Assembly (NCBI GenBank): GCA_020216965.1
Contig: JAIWOJ010000011.1
Location: 1 to 14,418 of the forward strand
Source: Prosthecobacter sp.
Lineage (GTDB): Bacteria > Verrucomicrobiota > Verrucomicrobiia > Verrucomicrobiales > Verrucomicrobiaceae
Direction: 5' to 3'
Length of the DNA stretch: 14,418 nucleotides
In this document: in pieces, positions 1-7,011 of the stretch
Layout of the letters: each line of letters begins with the position of its first letter
Position numbering within the stretch: the first letter of the stretch is position 1
Translations under genes and position numbers: made by a program
The notes under the pieces: generated by a model
Databases searched by the model: none
The model's input: the letters and a program-made list of their open reading frames with translations, nothing else
What the model was told of the DNA's origin: nothing

Positions 1-853
1 TGGCAAAAGGGGTCTCCGCCAGGAAGGGCGGCGCGCCGGAGAGCATCTCGTAAAGCACCGCGCCCAGGCCGTGGACATCGGTGGCGGTGGTCTCATCCGC
101 GCGGCGGCCCTCCGCCTGCTCGGGCGCCATGTAGCTGGGGCTGCCGAGGATCTGGCGGGTGAGGGTGACGGCGCTGTCCGCCTCCCGCATCAGGCGGGCC
201 AGGCCGAAGTCGGTGAGCTGTGGCTCCTCCTGCGGATCCACGAGGATGTTGGAGGGCTTCAGATCCCGGTGCAGCACGCCGCGCTCATGGGCGTAGTCCA
301 GCGCGCGGGCGATGCGCGCCATCATGGCGGCGATGGCGCGGGCGCGGCCAGCAGGCGGCAGGGCGCGTGCCCAGTCGGCCACGTTGCGCCCGCCGGGCAC
401 GAAGCGCATGGTAAAGAAGTGCCGCAGGTCGTGCTCTCCGACTTCAAACACGGGCACGATGTGCGGGTGCTCCAGCCGGGCGGCGGCGGTGGCCTCGGTA
501 CGGAAGCGCTGCACCGCCTCCGGTGCGGCCAGTTCGCCAGCGGCCAGCATTTTCAGCGCCACCTCGCGCCCCAGCGCTGCGTGGCGGGCGCGGAAGACCA
601 CGCCCATGCCGCCGCGCGCCACCTCTTCCAGCAGCTCGTAGTCGCCAAAAAGGCGAGTCTGCCCGGCATTTAGCAAAACCTCCTCACCCGGCCCCAATCC
701 AGCCTCCAGCCCCAGGCCGGAAGCAAAGCCCAGCAGGCAGCGCGGACACTGCCCCAGGGGCGCATCAGGCGGCATGGCCGCTCCGCAGCCAGCACAGGTG
801 CTGGAGACGGGCGGGGCGTTGGCTTCGGCGGGCATGGACGGGATAGGCTCCAT
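1..853 (-). CDS. Zinc-ribbon Ser/Thr protein kinase (partial, runs off left edge)
   Basis: Hanks-type serine/threonine kinase that would phosphorylate protein targets using ATP. 284 residues are visible and the C-terminal part lies beyond the left edge. A short zinc ribbon comes first (Cys20, Cys23, Cys36, Cys39). The kinase domain begins near residue 70: glycine loop ARGGMGVVF at 79-87 (first Gly replaced by Ala), ATP lysine K101 in ALKM, catalytic HRDLKPSN at 195-202, DFG at 215-217, then GSPSYMAPEQ and DVHGLGAVLYEML. The chosen ATG is preceded by GAGG at close spacing (3 nt), and a second ATG lies six codons in. The gene follows a sigma-factor gene on the same strand after 163 bp. Such sigma-kinase pairs are common in Planctomycetes and Verrucomicrobia, where the missing C-terminus usually carries sensor repeats or a membrane segment. 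The kinase assignment is secure; its signal and targets are unknown. Confidence 0.93.
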   Translation of the reverse strand, partial: MEPIPSMPAEANAPPVSSTCAGCGAAMPPDAPLGQCPRCLLGFASGLGLEAGLGPGEEVLLNAGQTRLFGDYELLEEVARGGMGVVFRARHAALGREVALKMLAAGELAAPEAVQRFRTEATAAARLEHPHIVPVFEVGEHDLRHFFTMRFVPGGRNVADWARALPPAGRARAIAAMMARIARALDYAHERGVLHRDLKPSNILVDPQEEPQLTDFGLARLMREADSAVTLTRQILGSPSYMAPEQAEGRRADETTATDVHGLGAVLYEMLSGAPPFLAETPFA

Positions 854-899
854 GTACCTCACCTACAGGGGCGTGTTCTTGACAAAGTTTTTCTGTTGT

Positions 900-988
900 G
901 GAGTGCAGTCGCCTGCTGGCCCACGCTTCGAAAGAGGACGACTTTTTCGCGAAGAAAGCGCACTGCCGGCAGCAGGCTGCCGCAGTCC
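900..988. repeat. Large imperfect palindrome between sigma factor and kinase genes
   Basis: The outer arms at 900-919 and 969-988 are complementary at 15 of 20 positions (left ggagtgcagtcgcctgctgg). Inner arms around cgcttcgaaag (923-933) and cgcgaagaaagcg (948-960) add partial pairing. The element fills much of the 163-bp gap between the sigma-factor stop and the kinase start. It could be a dispersed REP-like element or act as a hairpin that weakens readthrough from the sigma gene into the kinase gene. There is no U-tract on the minus strand, so an intrinsic terminator is unlikely. Confidence 0.55.
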
Positions 989-1016
989 AAGGGCCAGGGG
1001 GGGCCGCCGGTGCCTC

Positions 1017-1769
1017 TCACCCCCGGGCGACCACGCGAATGAGATGGGCGATTTCCTCCTCCACCTCGGCGGGGGAGGTCACCGTCTGAGCGATCTCGTA
1101 CCGCATCAGTTCACCGTAGCGCCGCCTCATGCGGAAGACCGCCGTGCCCACGGCAGCGGTGCTCATGCCCAGGCCGGCGGCCAGCGCCTCATGGCCGGGG
1201 CGTGCGGACTCGGCGGTCAGCAGCGGGCGCAGGGCCGTGAAAAGGGCCGCTTTTTCCGCCGCCACATACTCGGCCTCCAGACGGTGGAAGACGCGCTCGA
1301 TGAGGGCAAAGGCCCAGCTCCTCTCAAACAAGCTCTCCGGCGTGGCCGCGTCCGCCGGCTCGCTGGAGAAGCGCTGCTCGGCGGCCATTTCATCGAAGGA
1401 AACCAGCGCCCCGCCACCGCGTTTGGCGGCGTTTTGATGGCGGCGCTCATTGGCCAGGAAGTGCCTCAGGGAGCCGAGCAAAAAGGTGCGGAAGCGCCCC
1501 TGCTCCGCCCGCGCGCGCTGGAGCGTGCCCGCCTCCAGCAGATGGTTGAAGAAGCCTTGGGTGGCATCCTGCGCGTCATGCATGTCCAACCCCTGCCGGC
1601 GGCAGTAAGCGTAGAGCGGATACCAGTAGTCCCGGCACAACGCCGCCAGCGCCTCCCGCGCGGAGTCCGCCGCCGCGTCCTGCCCGGCCAGCATCACGCG
1701 GCTCCAGCGTGTGGTCAGAAAGGCCGCGCCTGGAGGCCCTTGATCGGGTGAATGGGGGCGGGATGACAT
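1017..1769 (-). CDS. ECF-like RNA polymerase sigma-70 factor
   Basis: Alternative sigma factor of 250 residues that would direct RNA polymerase to a private promoter set. Region sigma2 spans about 38-112, with the WYPLYAYCRRQG helix and DAQDATQGFFNHLLE (core binding, -10 recognition). A variable linker holds acidic and Ala-rich sequence (about 118-147). Sigma4 spans about 150-225 with the helix-turn-helix EALAAGLGMSTAAVGTAVFR and the basic stretch MRRRYGE. The N-terminal TTRWSRVMLAG is typical of the large verrucomicrobial and planctomycete sigma families linked to Ser/Thr kinases. No anti-sigma gene is adjacent; the following kinase is the likely regulatory partner, which is inference. The ATG lies 55 bp after the upstream gene's stop and no clear promoter is visible there. 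The target promoters cannot be read from this window. Confidence 0.9.
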   Translation of the reverse strand: MSSRPHSPDQGPPGAAFLTTRWSRVMLAGQDAAADSAREALAALCRDYWYPLYAYCRRQGLDMHDAQDATQGFFNHLLEAGTLQRARAEQGRFRTFLLGSLRHFLANERRHQNAAKRGGGALVSFDEMAAEQRFSSEPADAATPESLFERSWAFALIERVFHRLEAEYVAAEKAALFTALRPLLTAESARPGHEALAAGLGMSTAAVGTAVFRMRRRYGELMRYEIAQTVTSPAEVEEEIAHLIRVVARG

Positions 1770-1824
1770 ACAGACGATGCACTGTGCCTACTGGATTTCA
1801 CCAAACTTGATGCAGCGCGGTGTG

Positions 1825-2835
1825 CTAGCTGGGATGTTCGGTTTGTTCTGCGAGTTGGCGGGCTTGGCTGACCCAGGCGTCTCGTTTGGCGCGGTCTTTG
1901 AAGCCGAGCAATCTGCCAAAGGCTTGGGTATCCTCCTCGGTCCAGGATGCGATTTGCTGAAAGGTCTTGATGCCGAGGCTGCGGAGCTGGCTGTGCAGGA
2001 CGGCCTTGATGCCTTTGATGCGGGTGAGATCATCTTCATGGCTGAGCGTGGCAGCGGTCTGGAGGCTGCGCTGAAGGGCCGCCTGCTGCTGCTGGAGGTG
2101 GCTGAGGCTGGTCTGCGTTTCAGTCATCTGCTGCTGCACACGCTCTAGGCTCTTGCGCGCGAGGTCGAGCCCTGGGGCATCTTTGCCAGAGGCGCGTAGG
2201 GTGTTGAGACGGCGCTGCCAGTCTTCATGCTCTTGCTGGAGGGCGGTGAGGAGTTGCTGCTTGGCCTGGAGACTGGTGACGATGCGCTCGAGGGTGGCCG
2301 TGGCATCGAGTGGGGCTGCGGCTTTGGGCTTGGGGCTGGGGGAGTTTTTCTTGGCGCGTGGGGCTCTCGGTGGGGCTGTTGGCGCAGAGGGGGTGGCTCC
2401 GCTGGCGGTGGCTGCGGACTGGGCGGTGGCTAGCTGTTTCTCCAGGCTCTTGTTTTGGCGTTGGAGCTGGGTCAGCTCCGTCGAAAGGCGTGCTGCTTCT
2501 GCCTTAGCGGCCTGGGCATTTTGCTTGTCTTGGGCGGCATCTTGGCGCGCGGTTTTGAGTTCTTCATGGACGCGAATGAGCTCTTTTTCCAGGTTACGGC
2601 GGTGGTGCTCTGCCTCCTCTAACTGGGTGCGCAGGCGCTTGGTGGCCTCTTGTTCCTCAGGAGGCTGGGATGCGGCAGGGGGCGCTGGGATGTCTGCGGC
2701 GGGCGGCGCTACCTCGGCGCTAGGGACCGAGGGCGCGCGGCGGCTACCCCAGCGCCAGCCTAGCCAAAAGAAGAGGAAGGCTGCAGCGGTGAGCAGCAGG
2801 GCCATTTGGGTGATGAGCCAGAGGAATCCTTGCAT
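1825..2835 (-). CDS. Membrane-anchored coiled-coil protein with C-terminal helix-hairpin-helix domain
   Basis: A 336-residue protein in four parts: an N-terminal membrane segment (about 5-30, rich in Leu, Phe and Trp, followed by RR); a Pro/Ala-rich linker (34-60); long charged coiled coils (about 60-138 and 178-262, with Q-rich QQQQ at 248-251); and a compact C-terminal domain at about 268-330. That domain (DDLTRIKGIKAVLHSQLRSLG, then TFQQIASW and AFGRLLGF) resembles the helix-hairpin-helix fold of the DUF4332 / COG3743 families. These are annotated as predicted nucleic-acid binding or flap-endonuclease-like, but lack catalytic residues that I can see. A basic Pro/Lys linker (about 152-173) separates the coils. 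The gene starts 9 bp after the BON-like gene, so co-transcription is likely. The exact function is unknown; a structural role at the inner membrane is plausible inference. Confidence 0.8.
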   Translation of the reverse strand: MQGFLWLITQMALLLTAAAFLFFWLGWRWGSRRAPSVPSAEVAPPAADIPAPPAASQPPEEQEATKRLRTQLEEAEHHRRNLEKELIRVHEELKTARQDAAQDKQNAQAAKAEAARLSTELTQLQRQNKSLEKQLATAQSAATASGATPSAPTAPPRAPRAKKNSPSPKPKAAAPLDATATLERIVTSLQAKQQLLTALQQEHEDWQRRLNTLRASGKDAPGLDLARKSLERVQQQMTETQTSLSHLQQQQAALQRSLQTAATLSHEDDLTRIKGIKAVLHSQLRSLGIKTFQQIASWTEEDTQAFGRLLGFKDRAKRDAWVSQARQLAEQTEHPS

Positions 2836-2844
2836 AGAGGGAGA

Positions 2845-4476
2845 TCAGCGGTCAGCCGCCTGCGCGCCCTGGGCGGAGAGGTTTTTCCAGTGATGGCGCA
2901 GGTGGTCAAAGCTATCGAGGAAGGTGTCCTCTGCCATGGCGGCGGGGAAGTCGGCAGGAAGGAGGCCGCTGCTAGCGATGACGCCAGGCTGGATGATCTG
3001 GCCGCTTGCGGGGCGGGTAGTCCAGACGGCACCGGGCCGGGCAAAGGCGAGCGCGCCCATGCTGGTGGGCAGGGGCAGATCTGGCAGGCTGAGCAGGGTG
3101 TGCTGGATCTCTGGTGAGGGCTCGCAGGTGCCGCGGGCGAGCAGCCCTTCACTGAGGACGAGGGCGCGGCCTGCGTATTTGCGGTGCAGGGCGTCGATGA
3201 TCTGGGTGCGGATATTTTCCTCGGCCACTTGTCCGGCGAGGATGACTTTATCCGGCAGGAGGGTGAGGGTGAGAAAGCTGGGCTGGGGCCGTGCGGGGAG
3301 CGTGGGGATGCCCTGGGTGCCCCCCTGGAGCCAGCCGATGACCATTTTCCCATCCTCCTGGAGCAGAGCGGAGGGGAGGTCTTTGGGGAGGTGGGGCTGC
3401 CAGGGCTGGGTATCTGCGGCGGTCTCGTGATCGAGGGGCTGCCAAGGCAGGCCGGAGATGCCAAGGTGGAGGGTCTTGGCAGTGGGGCTGGCAGACGGGG
3501 TCTCTGGCAGGTCCAGGGCGGCCAGCGGTGCAAAGTCCCCCACCGAGCGACGCTGGGCATTTACCCGCAGGTCATCCAGGACGCGCCAGGCGGGGAAAGC
3601 CTCGATGAGGGCATTCAAAAGGCTGCGCTTGAGGGCAAGAGTCGCCACCTCCCCGCGTGCGAGCAGCTTGCCCTGCCGTGTGGCCAGGAAGACGTGCGGG
3701 GGTGGCAGGCGCGATTGGCGCTCTGCTTCTTGGGCCAGTTGGCGCTGCTCCGCCTGATAGCGGCGCAGATGGCCGATCTGGGGCAGTAGCGTTTCACGCC
3801 AGATCGCATCGTCGATGCCGAGGGCGAGGACTTGGGCGTGCAGCACCTCATCCGTGGCATCCACGATGAGGCGCTGCCAGGGACCGCCAATGCGGGCGAT
3901 CTGGGCCTGGGCGCTGTCTCCGCCCGCATCCTGCCGTGGCAGGGGTGGCTGAGCGAGCGTGGCCGTCACGTCCGGTGCCTCATCGTGCCGCGCTGGATCT
4001 GCCTGCACTTGGGGGTCGAGGTAGCCGCCGATGCGGCTCCAGGCCATGCTGAGCTGGGTGGCGAGGTCACGCGCTTCTTCAGGCGTCGCCGCCTGGCCGA
4101 GCAGCCGCCCGCGTGGGCCGTGGGCGGCGATGAAAAGCCACCCTGGAGGGTAAGGCACGACCTCCAGGCCATCTGCCAGCGTCTGCACCGGGTTGAGCGC
4201 CGCGCCTAGCCTCCCTGGCACACGCACCTGGGTGCGCAGGGCGTCGAGCACTTTGGCTTTTTGCAGGCTGCTACGCACCCGCCCACTGACCTGGATCTGC
4301 TGACCAGAGACATGGAGGCTCGGTGCTTCGTAGCCTGTGGATAGCTCTTGCAGCGCCTGCTGCCCTGCCCCGGCCAGGGCGTGCTCCAGGGCTGGAGCCA
4401 ACCACAGCGCGGCTGCCAGCCAAAAGGCCAGCAGGCACCCCGCAGCGATGAACCACCGTGTCTTTGTCATGCCCAT
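2845..4476 (-). CDS. Membrane-anchored protein with BON-like repeats
   Basis: A 543-residue envelope protein without a recognised enzymatic motif. An uncleaved anchor or signal segment at about 8-30 (FIAAGCLLAFWLAAALWLA) would place the rest outside the cytoplasm. Repeats of BON type (a strand followed by an L-x-G-x-V turn and an amphipathic helix) recur near 54-85, 115-147, 264-305 and 401-445; clear examples are IQVSGRVRSS, LLARGEVATL and VILAGQVAEE. A coiled stretch rich in Gln and Arg lies at 238-257. Verrucomicrobial OmpA-like proteins carry comparable repeats before a peptidoglycan-binding domain, but no OmpA domain follows here. The start was set at Met 4476 (Met 4470 two codons on is as good), because the membrane segment begins there. 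An in-frame ATG at 4611 would add 45 polar residues ahead of the anchor. Confidence 0.72.
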   Translation of the reverse strand: MGMTKTRWFIAAGCLLAFWLAAALWLAPALEHALAGAGQQALQELSTGYEAPSLHVSGQQIQVSGRVRSSLQKAKVLDALRTQVRVPGRLGAALNPVQTLADGLEVVPYPPGWLFIAAHGPRGRLLGQAATPEEARDLATQLSMAWSRIGGYLDPQVQADPARHDEAPDVTATLAQPPLPRQDAGGDSAQAQIARIGGPWQRLIVDATDEVLHAQVLALGIDDAIWRETLLPQIGHLRRYQAEQRQLAQEAERQSRLPPPHVFLATRQGKLLARGEVATLALKRSLLNALIEAFPAWRVLDDLRVNAQRRSVGDFAPLAALDLPETPSASPTAKTLHLGISGLPWQPLDHETAADTQPWQPHLPKDLPSALLQEDGKMVIGWLQGGTQGIPTLPARPQPSFLTLTLLPDKVILAGQVAEENIRTQIIDALHRKYAGRALVLSEGLLARGTCEPSPEIQHTLLSLPDLPLPTSMGALAFARPGAVWTTRPASGQIIQPGVIASSGLLPADFPAAMAEDTFLDSFDHLRHHWKNLSAQGAQAADR

Positions 4477-4652
4477 GAAGCAAAATTCCAGAAAGGCAGA
4501 ATCCTCGCCAGATGCGCGCATTCCACAATCCCGAAAGCACGCCTTGCTTGCTTTCTTGGCCGTGGCTGCTTCCCAGTCTGGCCTGCCGCTTGCCGGGGGC
4601 TGCATTCGCATCCACTCTCCGCGCCCTCTTTCCTGCCCTGCCCTGCCCTGCC
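4477..4652. promoter_or_regulatory. Divergent intergenic region between the BON-like gene and trpE
   Basis: This 176-bp gap separates two divergent starts, so promoters for both directions must lie in or near it. I see no convincing -35/-10 pair on either strand. No Shine-Dalgarno sequence precedes either start. The trpE side ends in a pentanucleotide repeat that touches the ATG. Two tryptophan codons (W-P-W) occur at 4557-4565 in an open frame that continues into trpE. Confidence 0.4.
4632..4651 (+). repeat. (CCTGC)4 pentanucleotide repeat at the trpE start
   Basis: Four perfect CCTGC copies end one base before the trpE ATG, in the place where a Shine-Dalgarno sequence would sit. The opposite strand reads as spaced GGG tracts (GGGCA units), which could form a two-layer G-quadruplex in the template strand. 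The copy number could vary by slippage. Confidence 0.85.
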
Positions 4653-6164
4653 ATGCCTCCGCTCCATCTCCAGCCAGATTTTGATGCCTTCAGCGCCCTC
4701 GCTACGCAGGGGAACCTGGTGCCGGTGGTGGCAGAGCTGGCGGCAGATTATGAGACGCCACTTTCCGCGTTTCAAAAAATCCACGATGGGCGCTGCGCTT
4801 TCCTTTTGGAGTCCGCAGAGCTGACACAGCACTCAGGACGCTATTCCCTGCTGGGCAGCTCTCCGCGTCTGATTTTTACCGCCAGGGGGCGGGAGATTCA
4901 GGTGGAAGAGCGCGGGCAGGTGCGCTGCTACACCACCAGCACTGATCCCCTAGAGGAGCTGCGCCTCATCATGCAGCCGTATCAGCCCGCTGGCCCCCCG
5001 CCGGTGCCGGTCTTTCACGGCGGCGCGGTGGGCTACCTGGCCTATGACATGGTGCGCTTTTTTGAGCCGACGCTGCCCCCGCCCCCCAAGGACGAACTGG
5101 GCCTACCTGACATGGTCTTCATGCTCACGGATACCGTGCTGATCTTTGACCATCGCACCCGCCGCCTGATGCTGGTGGCCAATGTGCACACCGAGGAGCA
5201 CGCCACCCTCCAAGACGCCTACGCCTGGGCGCGGGCTCAGATCCAGACCCTCATCGAAAAACTCTCCCAGCCCCTGGCGGTGAAGCCTCTCCAGACCTTC
5301 GCTCCGGTGAAAAATGACCAGCTCCCGCCGCCCGTCAGCAACACGACCCGCGCCGAATACGAGGCCATGGTCCGCAAGATGAAAGAATACATCGGTGCCG
5401 GTGACATCTTCCAAGGCGTGCCCTCCCAGCGCTTTGAGACGCCCTACTGCGGCTCCACGATCGACCTCTTCCGCGCCCTGCGGCATGTCAACCCCTCGCC
5501 TTACATGTTCTGCCTGGACCTGCCCTCCGGCTTTTCCCTCGTCGGCAGCTCACCTGAGGTGCATGTGAAGTGCCTCGACGGAAAGATCGAAATCCGCCCC
5601 ATCGCAGGCACCCGCTGGAGGGGCAAAACCAAGGCCGAAGACGATGCCCTGGCCGCTGAACTCCTGGCCGATCCCAAAGAGCGTGCTGAGCACATCATGC
5701 TGGTGGATCTAGCCCGCAATGACGTCGGCCGCGTGGCCGAATACGGCACCGTCAAGGTCACCGACCTGATGATTATCGAGCGCTACAGTCACGTCATGCA
5801 CATCGTCAGCAACGTCGAGGGCGAGCTGCGGGCGGACAAAAGTGCTTACGATGTCATGCGCGCCACCTTCCCCGCAGGCACCGTCAGCGGCAGCCCCAAG
5901 GTGCGCGCCATGGAGATCATCAACGAGGTAGAAAAAAGCAAACGCTGCGCCTATGCCGGTGCCGTGGGCTACTACAGCTTTGATGGCAGCCTAGATTCTT
6001 GCATCGCCCTGCGCACCTGCGTGGTTAAGGACGGCATGGCCTATGTACAGGCTGGCGCTGGAGTCGTGGCCGACTCTGACCCGGCTGCGGAATATCAAGA
6101 GACGGTGAACAAGGCCACCGGCATGTTGCGCGCCATCGAGTGGGCTCGGCAGCTTGGTGCCTGA
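4653..6164 (+). CDS. trpE: Anthranilate synthase component I
   Basis: Converts chorismate to anthranilate using ammonia passed from the TrpG glutaminase, the first committed step of tryptophan synthesis in the cytoplasm. The 503 residues match the family's usual length. The N-terminal domain has LLES at 51-54, the tryptophan feedback-inhibition motif, and GRYSLLGSSP. The chorismate-binding domain has DIFQGVPSQRFE (251-262), NPSPYMFCL, PIAGTR at 316-321 (Ala here marks TrpE rather than PabB, which has Lys), ERAEHIMLVDLARND, YSHVMHIVSNVEG, FPAGTVSGSPKVRAMEII and QAGAGVVADSDP. Gly255 stands where Val is common in DIxQVV. The start was set at 4653 because homology begins at MPPLHLQPDF; the open frame reaches 4512 but would add an unrelated hydrophobic leader. 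No trpG is in the window. proB follows after 60 bp on the same strand. Confidence 0.96.
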   Translation: MPPLHLQPDFDAFSALATQGNLVPVVAELAADYETPLSAFQKIHDGRCAFLLESAELTQHSGRYSLLGSSPRLIFTARGREIQVEERGQVRCYTTSTDPLEELRLIMQPYQPAGPPPVPVFHGGAVGYLAYDMVRFFEPTLPPPPKDELGLPDMVFMLTDTVLIFDHRTRRLMLVANVHTEEHATLQDAYAWARAQIQTLIEKLSQPLAVKPLQTFAPVKNDQLPPPVSNTTRAEYEAMVRKMKEYIGAGDIFQGVPSQRFETPYCGSTIDLFRALRHVNPSPYMFCLDLPSGFSLVGSSPEVHVKCLDGKIEIRPIAGTRWRGKTKAEDDALAAELLADPKERAEHIMLVDLARNDVGRVAEYGTVKVTDLMIIERYSHVMHIVSNVEGELRADKSAYDVMRATFPAGTVSGSPKVRAMEIINEVEKSKRCAYAGAVGYYSFDGSLDSCIALRTCVVKDGMAYVQAGAGVVADSDPAAEYQETVNKATGMLRAIEWARQLGA

Positions 6165-6224
6165 GCCACTGCGCCGCTGGCTTGACTTCCTGCCCACGCT
6201 GCCCTTTTGCTGCCATCCCTACCC

Positions 6225-7007
6225 ATGTCCACCCGCAGCAAGCGCATCGTCCTGAAATTCGGCTCCGGCATCCTGACCAAGCTCAAAACGCCTGAGCCCG
6301 ATCCCGTGCAACTGCGCAAACTCGTCGAGGCCGTGGCGCTGATCAAACAGGCCGGGCACAGCGTCGTCGTCGTCAGCAGTGGCGCGGTCGCCTCTGGGCT
6401 GAAACCGCTCGCCTTCACCATCCGCCCCTCTGACATGACCACCCTCCAGGCGCTGGCCGCCGTCGGGCAGACGCACCTCATGCACGCCTATGAGAACCTC
6501 TTGCGCGACCATGGCCTGCATGTCGCCCAGTTGCTGGTCACCCATGAGGATCTTGCCCAGGAAGAGCGCGCGAGCCGCGTCCGGGCCACCCTGCAGCGTC
6601 TGCTGGATTTCCCCCAAATCGTCCCCGTCATCAATGAAAACGACAGCGTCGCCATTGAGGAATTGCGCTTTGGAGACAATGACAAGCTCTCCTCCCGCAT
6701 CGCCACACTCTGGGGGGCTGACTTGCTCATCCTCCTGACCAGCGCGCCCGGCCTCCTGCGTGACATGCACCGACCTGAAGAGGGGCCAATCCCGCTCGTG
6801 GAGGACATTGAGGCCGTCATTCACCATGCCCAGGAGGAAAAGACCGCCCTCGGCACCGGCGGCATGATCTCCAAGCTCCGCGCCGTGCAAGACGCCGTGA
6901 ATGCTGGCGTGCAGTGCATCATCGCCAGCGGCCGCCAGGCCGAGCAACTGCCCGCCGTCGTCGAAGGTGGAGGCATCTGCACCCGCTTCACCGCCCACCG
7001 TCGCTGA
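6225..7007 (+). CDS. proB: Glutamate 5-kinase, short form without PUA domain
   Basis: Phosphorylates L-glutamate to glutamyl 5-phosphate with ATP, the first step of proline synthesis. The amino-acid kinase fold is complete in 260 residues: KFGSGIL near the N-terminus, VVVVSSGAVASG (47-58), AVGQTHLMHAYENLL, the glutamate-site VINENDSVAIEELRFGDND (135-153), LLILLTSAPGLL and GTGGMISKLRAV (211-221). The E. coli enzyme is about 367 residues because of a C-terminal PUA domain; here the protein stops after the kinase fold. PUA-less glutamate kinases exist in other bacteria. LTS at 171-173 replaces the usual LTD. The ATG at 6225 fits homology; a TTG six codons upstream is possible but adds nothing conserved. 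proA is not in the window. The stop is 4 bp before the next gene, so the two are probably co-transcribed. Confidence 0.93.
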   Translation: MSTRSKRIVLKFGSGILTKLKTPEPDPVQLRKLVEAVALIKQAGHSVVVVSSGAVASGLKPLAFTIRPSDMTTLQALAAVGQTHLMHAYENLLRDHGLHVAQLLVTHEDLAQEERASRVRATLQRLLDFPQIVPVINENDSVAIEELRFGDNDKLSSRIATLWGADLLILLTSAPGLLRDMHRPEEGPIPLVEDIEAVIHHAQEEKTALGTGGMISKLRAVQDAVNAGVQCIIASGRQAEQLPAVVEGGGICTRFTAHRR

Positions 7008-7011
7008 CGCC

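Noticed and set aside
861..890. Sigma-70 promoter (TTGTCA) upstream of the kinase
   Set aside because: A -35-like hexamer is present on the minus strand but no -10 match lies at proper spacing.
774..1751. Long plus-strand open frame opposite the sigma-factor gene
   Set aside because: It has no recognisable domain and mirrors the codon bias of the minus-strand sigma factor.
4477..4611. Extended N-terminus of the BON-like protein from ATG 4611
   Set aside because: It would put 45 polar residues before the membrane anchor and overlap the divergent leader of trpE.
6207..6224. TTG start six codons upstream for proB
   Set aside because: The extra residues are not family-like and the ATG at 6225 fits the amino-acid kinase N-terminus.
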